NCBI RefSeq assembly: GCF_900163965.1
Contig: NZ_FULE01000017.1
Coordinates: 1-64,000, forward strand
Origin: Vibrio ruber DSM 16370
Lineage (GTDB): Bacteria > Pseudomonadota > Gammaproteobacteria > Enterobacterales > Vibrionaceae
Reading direction: 5' to 3'
DNA: 64,000 nt
A model generated the notes under the pieces. The model ran no database searches and was not told where the DNA came from. It saw only the letters and a list, made by a program, of their open reading frames with translations. Below are positions 40,848-48,910 of this stretch, in pieces (positions within the stretch are counted from its first letter, which is position 1; each line of letters opens with the position of its first letter). The position numbers and the translations under genes are program-made.

Positions 40848-42299
40848 ATGGCAAATCTTTTCATTGTGACCGATCATACCGATGACTGGCACCAATATTT
40901 CCCTTCCGATCAAGTCATCAGTGTTCAGAACTATCTGAACGCCGACTGGAAACCCACCCACAAATCGATTCAGGTTGTGAACTTATGTCGCAGCTATGAC
41001 TATATGAGTAGCGGTTACTACTGCTCACTCATGGCTGAAGCAAGAGGACACCGGGTGATTCCCCGGGTGATGGCGATTAACGACATCCATCAGCCGTTTC
41101 TGCACTCTTCAAATCTGCTCAAACTAAACAAACTCTATCCGTCAGAGCATGAACTAGCGTGCAAAATCTACTTTGGCCGCACCCCGCAAAAAGGGCTGGA
41201 GAAGCTGGCGCGTCATTTGTTCGAACAATTCATGATTCCGGTGATCCATCTTGAGCTGTCCAGACATAATCAGCAATGGCACATCAAATCGATTCAGCCA
41301 TTCCCGTTTCAGGATTTGACTGACCCGGAGCAGGACTTCTTTATTGAATCGCTGGAAAAATTCTCCCAAAAAGTCTGGAAAAATCCGAAGCAGAATAAAG
41401 CATCCCGCTATGATCTTGCGATGTTAGTCGATCCGGATGAAAAAATGCCCCCGTCAGATAAGGCAGCTCTGAAACGTTTTCAGAAAGCAGCACAACGCTT
41501 AGGCATGAATCTCGAAACGATTACCGCAGAACATCTCTCTCGTTTGGGTGAGTTTGACGGACTCTTTATCCGTGCCACCACCAATATCAGTAACGAGACC
41601 TACCGTTTTGCGAAAACAGCCGAGAAAATGGGGCTGGTGGTGATGGATGATTCCGAATCCATTATGAAATGTACCAATAAAGTCTTTCTGACCGAGTTAC
41701 TGAAACGCAATCACATTCCGGCTCCCAAAAGTGTGATTGTGCAAAGCTTTGACCCGGACTGGCAAGAAAAGCTGCTCTCTGAGCTGTCATTTCCGATGGT
41801 GCTCAAAATTCCTGACGGTGCCTTCTCACGCGGGGTGATTAAAGTGACAGATATTGACTCACTCAATCAAGAAGCAGCTTTGCTATTCGAGAAAAGTGCA
41901 CTGATTCTGGCTCAGGCATTTATGCCGACAGACTTTGACTGGCGGATCGGGATTCTCAACCGACAGGCAATCTTTTCGTGTAAATACATGATGAGCCGCG
42001 GCCACTGGCAGATTTACCATCACCATAACAATGGCAGAACCACCTCTGGCAGTTTTGAAACACTGGATCTCAAACAAGTGCCTAAAAATGTCATCGACAC
42101 CGCGCTGAAAGCCGCCAATTTAATCGGCAATGGCCTATATGGTGTGGATTTAAAAGAGGTTGATGGTCAGGTCTATGTCATTGAAGTCAATGATAATCCG
42201 AGTATCGACCACCATGTGGAAGATGCTTTCTTAGGTGACCTTCTTTACGACCGGATTATGACCGAGTTTCTCCGCCGGATTCAGATGCGCGGCTTCTAG
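40848..42299 (+). CDS. RimK-family ATP-grasp ligase with N-terminal extension
   Basis: A 483-residue protein. About 190 N-terminal residues form the RimK-like leader domain (NLCRSYDYMSSGYYCSLMAEARG). A pre-ATP-grasp region follows, then an ATP-grasp domain (about 285-480; FPMVLKIPDGAFSRGVIKV for ATP binding, and VYVIEVNDNPSIDHHVED for Mg2+ and ATP). RimK itself adds glutamates to ribosomal protein S6, but this longer group has unknown substrates. ATP-grasp ligases join a carboxylate to an amine through an acyl phosphate, so it may add amino acids to a peptide or metabolite. It is divergent from the GNAT/C39 gene, a recurring partner. Confidence 0.85.
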   Translation: MANLFIVTDHTDDWHQYFPSDQVISVQNYLNADWKPTHKSIQVVNLCRSYDYMSSGYYCSLMAEARGHRVIPRVMAINDIHQPFLHSSNLLKLNKLYPSEHELACKIYFGRTPQKGLEKLARHLFEQFMIPVIHLELSRHNQQWHIKSIQPFPFQDLTDPEQDFFIESLEKFSQKVWKNPKQNKASRYDLAMLVDPDEKMPPSDKAALKRFQKAAQRLGMNLETITAEHLSRLGEFDGLFIRATTNISNETYRFAKTAEKMGLVVMDDSESIMKCTNKVFLTELLKRNHIPAPKSVIVQSFDPDWQEKLLSELSFPMVLKIPDGAFSRGVIKVTDIDSLNQEAALLFEKSALILAQAFMPTDFDWRIGILNRQAIFSCKYMMSRGHWQIYHHHNNGRTTSGSFETLDLKQVPKNVIDTALKAANLIGNGLYGVDLKEVDGQVYVIEVNDNPSIDHHVEDAFLGDLLYDRIMTEFLRRIQMRGF

Positions 42300-42311
42300 A
42301 CCCATATCCCC

Positions 42312-42360
42312 GTGCTGTGAGCCACTCACAGCACTTCTTAAGCCACCGTCACGCGGTGGC
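42312..42360 (+). terminator. Two consecutive hairpins after the RimK-like gene
   Basis: GTGCTGTGA-5-TCACAGCAC (42312-42334) is followed by TTCTT, and a second stem GCCACCG-5-CGGTGGC lies at 42342-42360. The first is the likely terminator. Confidence 0.65.
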
Positions 42361-42603
42361 GAAAGCCTCTTCAGTAAAATGCTGTTGCATATAACGATGT
42401 GACACATATCAATTTATTGATGCTATTTATGCGACTCACATCTCAAGTTCATTGAAATGTATTTTTAGTTTCATATTAAAAAGTAAAACTAAACCGTGAA
42501 AATAGTTAGTAATTTTGGTAGTGAGTCATCAATTTTGATGAGTTGATTATTCACGAACTAACTCTCACATAATCATGGAAAAACAACGTCAAGTGGGTCA
42601 GAA

Positions 42604-45201
42604 ATGAAAGTCAAAAGCTCGTTATCATGCCTTTCGATTGCCATCGGAAGCATCCTCTCGTTATCGGCACATGCCGATATTTTGCTGTCACAATATGTCG
42701 AAGGCTCGGGATTCAATAAAGCCATCGAAATTGCCAATACCAGCGATCAATCCAGCTCTCTGGACGGTTATACGTTGGCGAAGTCAGTCAACGGTAATGG
42801 CGAATGGGGCAATAAACTCCCTCTCGACGGGCGGACAATTCCGGCCCATGGCGTACTCGTCATTGCCAATAGTCAGGCCAACAGTGACATTCTGGCGGTC
42901 AGTCAAGAGACCAATACAACGGTTCTGAATTTTAACGGCAATGACCCGGTTGCCCTACTACGCAACGGTTCAGTGCACGATATGATCGGCACCATGGGGG
43001 GCAGCTATTTTGCCAAAGACACCACATTGGTACGTCAATCCAATGCGTTAACCCCTTCGTCATCCTATGTTGAATCGCAATGGACTTCTGCCGCAAAAGA
43101 CAATATCGACGGGCTCGGCGCTATCGACATCGGTAGTTCTGGCTCAACCTTTACTTGTGAGGGTGAGTCTTTCATCTCAATTCAACAAATTCAGGGAGAA
43201 GGTGCCCGCTCGCCCCTGCTTAGTGGTTCAGATAACACCACCGATCAGGAATATACCGTGAAAGGCGTCGTCAGTGCCGTGACCACTGGGCTCACCAAAG
43301 GGTTCTATCTGCAAGCACTGCAAGATGACTACAATAGCAATACCTCTGAGGGGCTGTTTATTTACACGGGTCAGTCAGCATCAGCTCTCAAACCCGGTGA
43401 TGTGGTATGTGCCAAAGGAAAAGTCAAAGAATATTATGATCTGACTGAACTCTCAGCGGACAACAGTCAGTGGATCAAACTGGGAGAACAGCAACCGCCA
43501 CAAGCGACCGATATTACCCAGACCGAAGGCGATGATAATTTTGCCCAGACGCTGGAACGCTATGAAGGCATGTTAGTCAATCTCCCGGCCAAACTCGACA
43601 TGCGTGTGACTCGCACATTCAGTTACGACTATGATGCCAGACGCAACAATATGGTACTCGCTCAGGGACGGTTGAATGTTCAGCCTAACCAAAACTTTGC
43701 AGCTGGCTCAGAGCAAGCCAAACAGCAAAGCCGGGAGAATGCCCAACATCGTCTGTTTGTAGAATCGGATCAGGTTGCTGATGATGGGCAAATCCCTTAC
43801 TACCCTCAATTTGGCCGCAGCGATATTGATCAGGACGGCTCTACCGAAGACTATATCCGCATCAATGACACCCTCAGCGGCGCTCAAGGCATACTCACAT
43901 ACAGTTATGGTGAATATCGTCTGATCATGACCAATACCCTGACTCAGGATAATTTCGTTCACAATTCTCCGCGCCGCGCTTCTCCACAACTGAAAGACGG
44001 TGGTGATCTGCGTATTGCGACATTCAACGTCCTCAATTACTTCAATTCTCCGTTTGGCGGGGATGCGAACATGCATGGCAGCAACCGCGGTGCAAAAACT
44101 GCCGCTGAATTTGAAATCCAGCAACAGAAAATCGTGCGTGCTATCTTGCAGCTCGATGCGGATATTGTCGGTCTGATGGAAATCGAAAATAACGGTTTCG
44201 GCGACGGTGGCGCGATTCATCAGTTGGTCGAACAGCTCAATCAACAGATCAGCAAACCGGAAAATCGCTATCAATATGTGGCCATCGATACCAATCAGGA
44301 CGGCACCATCGATTCACGGGATTCCATCGGTACCGATGCGATTACCACCGGCCTCATCTATCGTAACCAGCGTGTCACACTGACCACCCCACGGATTATC
44401 CACATGCCTTCGCAACAAGCACCGGCTGTGTATGATAAAGACGGCAATCTGATCGAAGATGGTAAGAACTACCAGCGTGATTCTCTCGCACCGACCTTTA
44501 CAGTTCGTAGTAATCAAGGTGGCGAGCAAGCACTGACCATCGCCGTGAACCACTTTAAATCCAAAGGCTCAACCTGTTGGGAAGATGCCGCATCGGTTGA
44601 AAATGGCGGACAAGGCCAGCAAGATCCGGATTTCCAAGGCTCATGTGAGAACTTCCGCGTTGCCGCAGCCGTAGCTCTTGGCGAAGCACTGAAAAAGATC
44701 CCGGGCCATCAGGTGATTCTCGGCGACCTCAACGCATACGGTAAGGAAGATCCACTCCTGGTTCTGACCGATTACACCCCGGCGAAATATGGCAAAACCA
44801 TTCATGCCGCCAGAAATACCTTCATCAACGGCAAACCGCAGTTTGGCGATCAAGGTGCTGACATCACGCAGGGTTATGGTTACATCAGTGCGGTCAGTAT
44901 GATTCATCCTGACAACTGGAGTTACTCATACAATGATGAAGTGGGTTCTTTAGACCACATTCTGATTAGCCCGAGTCTGAAAATGCATGTCATTGATGCC
45001 ACCGACTGGCATATCAATGCAGCTGAGTCTTCTCTGTTTGACTACAGCAACAAATATAAGGGCGACCTGCCTAAATACCGCGACCAATACCGCGCATCAG
45101 ACCATGATCCTGCGGTGCTGGAGCTGAAAATGGGCGGCTCAGTCAACGGCATACTTTTAATATCTTTATTCGGGCTACTGGCAATCCGACGCTACGCCTA
45201 A
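42604..45201 (+). CDS. ExeM/NucH-family extracellular endonuclease with GlyGly-CTERM tail
   Basis: An 865-residue secreted nuclease. A signal peptide (about 1-24) is followed by a lamin-tail domain (about 25-140), an OB-fold region (about 200-450) and an endonuclease/exonuclease/phosphatase domain (about 470-840). The catalytic blocks are RIATFNVLNYF, IVGLMEIENNG, AVNHFKSKGS, VILGDLNAYGKEDP, GSLDHILISP and RASDHDPAVLEL. The C-terminus (GGSVNGILLISLFGLLAIRR) is a GlyGly-CTERM: a GG motif, one membrane helix and a basic end. In Vibrio and Shewanella such tails are cut by rhombosortase after type II secretion. The enzyme probably degrades extracellular DNA in biofilms or for phosphate. A weak CRP/FNR-like site (TGTGA-6-TCAAT) is at 42398-42413. 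Confidence 0.92.
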   Translation: MKVKSSLSCLSIAIGSILSLSAHADILLSQYVEGSGFNKAIEIANTSDQSSSLDGYTLAKSVNGNGEWGNKLPLDGRTIPAHGVLVIANSQANSDILAVSQETNTTVLNFNGNDPVALLRNGSVHDMIGTMGGSYFAKDTTLVRQSNALTPSSSYVESQWTSAAKDNIDGLGAIDIGSSGSTFTCEGESFISIQQIQGEGARSPLLSGSDNTTDQEYTVKGVVSAVTTGLTKGFYLQALQDDYNSNTSEGLFIYTGQSASALKPGDVVCAKGKVKEYYDLTELSADNSQWIKLGEQQPPQATDITQTEGDDNFAQTLERYEGMLVNLPAKLDMRVTRTFSYDYDARRNNMVLAQGRLNVQPNQNFAAGSEQAKQQSRENAQHRLFVESDQVADDGQIPYYPQFGRSDIDQDGSTEDYIRINDTLSGAQGILTYSYGEYRLIMTNTLTQDNFVHNSPRRASPQLKDGGDLRIATFNVLNYFNSPFGGDANMHGSNRGAKTAAEFEIQQQKIVRAILQLDADIVGLMEIENNGFGDGGAIHQLVEQLNQQISKPENRYQYVAIDTNQDGTIDSRDSIGTDAITTGLIYRNQRVTLTTPRIIHMPSQQAPAVYDKDGNLIEDGKNYQRDSLAPTFTVRSNQGGEQALTIAVNHFKSKGSTCWEDAASVENGGQGQQDPDFQGSCENFRVAAAVALGEALKKIPGHQVILGDLNAYGKEDPLLVLTDYTPAKYGKTIHAARNTFINGKPQFGDQGADITQGYGYISAVSMIHPDNWSYSYNDEVGSLDHILISPSLKMHVIDATDWHINAAESSLFDYSNKYKGDLPKYRDQYRASDHDPAVLELKMGGSVNGILLISLFGLLAIRRYA

Positions 45202-45220
45202 TCAACACCTTTCTTCAATC

Positions 45221-45241
45221 AGGGGACGCTTGTCGTCCCCT
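45221..45241 (+). terminator. Terminator after the nuclease gene
   Basis: A perfect stem AGGGGACG/CGTCCCCT with a five-base loop; a T-run follows after a short gap (GTCATTGTTTT). Confidence 0.75.
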
Positions 45242-45300
45242 GTCATTGTTTTGCGACTGGCATTCGCCTGAACCTGAACGTGTCAAACGACACATCTCCA

Positions 45301-46505
45301 TTTTTATCTTTTCTGCCTTTGGCTCCCAGATTTGACGCACAATTGCGTTTCTCAATTTCAGAGACATCGTTACTCAGTGCGCCAGTTCATCTTTCAAAGA
45401 TGAAAGACGAACCAGAACATCTTTTTTTGTTTGGCTTGGTCACTCGTTGTCCAGAACCAGCTTTTACGGGCGTCCTGCCCGGAAAAGCTTAACCATTCTT
45501 CCGTGAATGGTTTTCTTGGTTGGGTGGTTTGTTTGAATAAAGTGAAACATTGAATCAACAAAGCTCAATTGAACAATGCTCTCAGGGTGAAAAATCATGG
45601 ACGATTTTTCAGGATTGCTTGAGCAGGATGCGAATCAATCCGACCCTGATTATGTGCGCTAAACTCAACCCCGCGGCCTTTTGGGGTACTTTTTCGGCCT
45701 TGAAAAAGTATCTGGGGCGCAGTCGGAGATGCTAATGAAATCGCGTAATGGGATTGCGCACCAAACCGCAGAGTCACAATTTTATCTTCCCAGCCTCAGG
45801 CTCCCAGATTTGACGCACAATTGCGTTTCTCAATTTCAGAGACATAGTTACTCAGTGCGCCAGTTCATCTTTCAGAGATGAAAGACGAACCAGAAAATCT
45901 TTTTTGTTGAGCTTGGGAGTGCGCTTTCCAGAACCAGCTTTTACGGGCGTCCTGCCCGGAAAAGCTTAACCATTCTTCCGTGAATGGTTTTCTTGGTTGG
46001 GTGGTTTGTTTGAATAAAGTGAAACATTGAATCAACAAAGCTCAATTGAACGATGCTCTCAGGGTGAAAAATCATGGACGATTTTTCAGGATTGCTTGAG
46101 CAGGATGCGAATCAATCCGACCCTGATTATGTGCGCTAAACTCAACCCCGCGGCCTTTTGGGGTACTTTTTCGGCCTTGAAAAAGTATCTGGGGCGCAGT
46201 CGGAGATGCTAATGAAATCGCGTAATGGGATTGCGCACCAAACCGCAGAGTCACAATTTTATTTTCCCAGCCTCAGGCTCCCAGATTTGACGCACAATTG
46301 CGTTTCTCAATTTCAGAGACATAGTTACTCAGTGCGCCAGTTCATCTTTCAGAGATGAAAGACGAACCAGAAAATCTTTTTTGTTGAGCTTGGGTGTGCG
46401 CTTTCCAGAACCAGCTTTTACGGGCGTCCTGCCCGGAAAAGCCTAACCATTCTTCCGTGAATGGTTTTCTTGGTGGAGTGGTTTGTTTGAATTTAGTGAA
46501 ACATT
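45301..46505. repeat. Tandem duplication of a 477-bp repetitive element (2.5 copies)
   Basis: Copy 1 spans about 45321-45798, copy 2 45799-46275, and a partial copy 3 46276-46505. The first two are nearly identical, differing at a handful of bases; the third stops at GAAACATT, after which unique sequence begins. Each copy has small hairpins (CGGGC-5-GCCCG; TTCATCTTTC...GATGAAAG). Short frames of 60-70 codons inside are identical between copies and look non-genic; very similar short hypothetical proteins are, from memory, annotated many times in Vibrio genomes, so this is probably a dispersed intergenic repeat. A diverged fragment recurs at 52381-52470. Confidence 0.9.
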
Positions 46506-46897
46506 TCTAACAAACCAACTTCCTGATAATAAAAACGCTGCAATTTTGTACAAAACCTATCTGCATCAAAAAATGTCATGTTTGTGTCAATTTTTTCTGG
46601 CGATTTTCTGTAACATATTTAATGCTATGCAGAGTGTTCAGATGCTTACTTGCGAACCAATAGCGCTTATCTGAGATGTTTATGGTGGGTGGAGACGTTA
46701 GTCAATCATTTGTGAGTGAGTTAGACAGTGTTGTGCTGTGATTTCTGTTCTGACGCAGTGACATTTTTTACTGGTATTTTGTCTGTGTTTTCATGCGATT
46801 AGGACATAAATTTCATCAAATATCAGTAAATTATACAGAAGTATTCCTATAGAGGCTTCTGTATAATAAGCTGTTACAAGTCAAAGAGTGCCAAGAA
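46506..46897. other. Leader region before the first cassette gene
   Basis: About 390 bases of AT-rich DNA follow the repeat array. No gene and no recognisable attI site were found. The only strong structure is the palindrome at 46832-46865. Confidence 0.4.
46832..46865. promoter_or_regulatory. Ten-base perfect inverted repeat upstream of the first cassette gene
   Basis: TATACAGAAG and CTTCTGTATA are exact inverted copies around a 14-base spacer. They end 32 bases before the TTG start at 46898, a suitable place for an operator or a leader hairpin. Confidence 0.5.
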
Positions 46898-47713
46898 TTG
46901 AAGCAAACTAGAAACTTAGAAATTGAAGAAAAAGTATTTGAGATAGCTGATTTAAAGCGTTTCTCGGAGATATTTGATAAACAAAAGCAACTTGCCGAAA
47001 AATCAGATCACCATTATCAACTTGAATACTCAATCAGCTTTGAAGACAAAACATCTTTCGATAGTGATTCTTCATCTATTTTTGATGAAAGTTCAATTAT
47101 CGACACGAAGCGGCCTTTGGATGTGAGGTTCGGTTTTTATAATTACACTCTAGGCAGAAGAATAGATCTTCGGTTAACTCATGGTATGTCAAGCTATGGA
47201 AATAATTTAACTGTATCCGGGCAGGAATCTGCGTGGGTTAATGATCAGTTTATGATTTTGAAGGAGCGGATTGATGCCGTTAAACCACAAGGAACATGGT
47301 TCTCCAAACATCCTCTTGTTTTAATAAACATAGTCGCGCTTGGTATTGGCAGCTTGGTTATGCTTATCATAGGTGCGCTTGTTAACTTAATGCTACCAGA
47401 AACGCCTCTGACTCAAAGTTTATCACCTGAAGCTGTAGAAAAGCTTAAGGGTATTGTTGAGCACTTATCATCTTATAGTGCCGCATTTTATATATTTGGG
47501 TGGTTTTGCCGATGGTTTCTTGGCTACATGTGGGGGGCATATGAGATTTCAAAGTGGTTTCTTAAGGCGTGGCCAAGTATAGAGTTAGACTTTGGCGCAG
47601 AACATTTGAAAAAGGAAAAGAAAATTCGAGCGAGACTTGCGGCACTAATTTCACTAGTTGTGATTCCATTATTAGTGACCATTGGTCTTGATTTGATTAA
47701 AAACCATTTGTAA
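46898..47713 (+). CDS. Cassette-encoded membrane protein of unknown function
   Basis: A 271-residue protein I do not recognise. The first 135 residues are soluble and charged, with a Ser/Asp-rich stretch (DSDSSSIFDESS). Three or four hydrophobic helices follow: HPLVLINIVALGIGSLVMLI at about 142-165, another at about 190-215, and a last one at about 248-266. The likely start is TTG, since no early ATG is in frame; the ribosome site is weak. The stop codon TAA at 47711-47713 is the first part of an attC site, the typical end of an integron cassette. It lies upstream of and on the same strand as the DUF4297/SMC pair but in a separate cassette, so a functional link is unproven. Confidence 0.65.
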   Translation: MKQTRNLEIEEKVFEIADLKRFSEIFDKQKQLAEKSDHHYQLEYSISFEDKTSFDSDSSSIFDESSIIDTKRPLDVRFGFYNYTLGRRIDLRLTHGMSSYGNNLTVSGQESAWVNDQFMILKERIDAVKPQGTWFSKHPLVLINIVALGIGSLVMLIIGALVNLMLPETPLTQSLSPEAVEKLKGIVEHLSSYSAAFYIFGWFCRWFLGYMWGAYEISKWFLKAWPSIELDFGAEHLKKEKKIRARLAALISLVVIPLLVTIGLDLIKNHL

Positions 47714-47778
47714 CAAGCGCATGTTGTCGGACTGGTTTTCCGCTACGCTCCAAACCAGCCACAAATGCGTGAGTTAGC
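47710..47778 (+). other. attC site 1 (integron recombination site)
   Basis: The site opens with GTAACAAGCGCAT and closes with ATGCGTGAGTTAGC, which are imperfect inverted copies with R''-like TAAC and R'-like GTTAGC core boxes. An inner palindrome GGACTGGTTT/AAACCAGCC surrounds a short centre. The size (about 69 bases), imperfect dyad and overlap with a stop codon fit a Vibrio cassette attC. Confidence 0.75.
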
Positions 47779-47833
47779 TTTCTTTCGCTATATTTAAAAA
47801 TGGTAAATAGAAAAACAATCATGGAAGTAATTT

Positions 47834-48910
47834 ATGGTAAATAGTAATGCAGGTGTAGAGGGTAGCTCTGGCTATTCGTTTCAGCGCTGCTGTGTTGTCT
47901 TTCTTTTATTTGAAGACTATGAAGAGATCAACTCAAATAATTACTTCATTTGCTTGGAGCACCATGAAGATTTTCTATTCGCATTTTTGGATGACAATGG
48001 ACAGTTAAAAAAAGTTGATACATACCAAGCGAAGAAATCAAGAGATGACTGGAGAACAGACGACGACCTTTGCGAAATTATTGGTAAAATGACGATGGTA
48101 GGAAAGGAGCTTGTCAGTGACCCTATTGAAAAGTCTAACGATTATCAACATACATTAAACTTTCTTACCAATCGAAGCATATTATTAACAAGTAAGAAAG
48201 AAAAGGGTGAGAAACAAGATAAAGTCAAAGTCCAAGTTTCAAATAAAAGAAAAAAATATTCTGATCTATCGGAAAAAATTAAGAGTAACATTGAATCTCG
48301 GATTTGCCAATCAATACATGAAATCACTCAATTAGAGCACGTTTATTTTCAATATATTGATTTTGCTCAAAGCCACAAAAGCTGGCAAAGAGAACTAAAA
48401 GGCTTGGCCATTGAGCACTTTGGTCACGAGGTTAACGACCACGAAGCTGTTATTTCTACATTAATGCAATTATTAGAAGATGTAGCGCAAACGTATAATG
48501 ATGATAATAAAGTTCTTTTGTCTGATCGCAGCAAAAGAGTTACCAAAAATAAATTAGATGAAACATTCAAAATGTTCACTGAAAGTAGAAAATCGTTTGA
48601 TTTTTGGAGGCAGTATTCAGAGCAAATTTCAGCTCAACTGAATTTAAAACTCCCAATACGTCGAAGAGCCAAAGAGTTGCTTGAAAATTGCTTTGATTAT
48701 TTTAAAGACATTCAACAAATTGAATATCGAAAGATTTATAAATTTGTTGAAGAAAGAACGGATATCGATGAATTGCACGTAAGTGAAGCTGATTGTATTG
48801 TGGATTTATATCACCGCTATCAAGAAGAATTTCAACCTAGATTAGAAAATCATATGGTTTCATTTGCAGTAATTGCAGCGTATGTTGAGACAAGAGGAAT
48901 GCATGTCTAA
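47834..48910 (+). CDS. DUF4297 (Cap4-type) nuclease, Lamassu LmuA-like
   Basis: A 358-residue protein with an N-terminal PD-(D/E)XK-type nuclease domain (about 5-130). SSGYSFQRC at the start, the acidic pair in CLEHHEDFLF, and the VDTYQAKK motif (D...QxK) are the pattern of DUF4297/Cap4 endonucleases. The remaining 230 residues are helical, with no known domain seen. In Lamassu (Ddm) systems a Cap4-type LmuA is held inactive by an SMC-like LmuB until foreign DNA is sensed. Here the next gene encodes an SMC/Rad50-like ATPase and overlaps the last eight bases. The ATG at 47834 follows GGAAG. The gene is more AT-rich than the chromosomal flanks, as expected of acquired DNA. Confidence 0.72.
   Translation: MVNSNAGVEGSSGYSFQRCCVVFLLFEDYEEINSNNYFICLEHHEDFLFAFLDDNGQLKKVDTYQAKKSRDDWRTDDDLCEIIGKMTMVGKELVSDPIEKSNDYQHTLNFLTNRSILLTSKKEKGEKQDKVKVQVSNKRKKYSDLSEKIKSNIESRICQSIHEITQLEHVYFQYIDFAQSHKSWQRELKGLAIEHFGHEVNDHEAVISTLMQLLEDVAQTYNDDNKVLLSDRSKRVTKNKLDETFKMFTESRKSFDFWRQYSEQISAQLNLKLPIRRRAKELLENCFDYFKDIQQIEYRKIYKFVEERTDIDELHVSEADCIVDLYHRYQEEFQPRLENHMVSFAVIAAYVETRGMHV

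Noticed and set aside
45280-46358. Short frames of 60-70 codons in the tandem repeats
   Set aside because: They are copies of one non-coding-looking repeat on both strands, lack ribosome sites, and overlap one another.
46506-46897. An integron integrase gene or attI site
   Set aside because: No intI-like frame occurs anywhere in the window and no attI core could be recognised.
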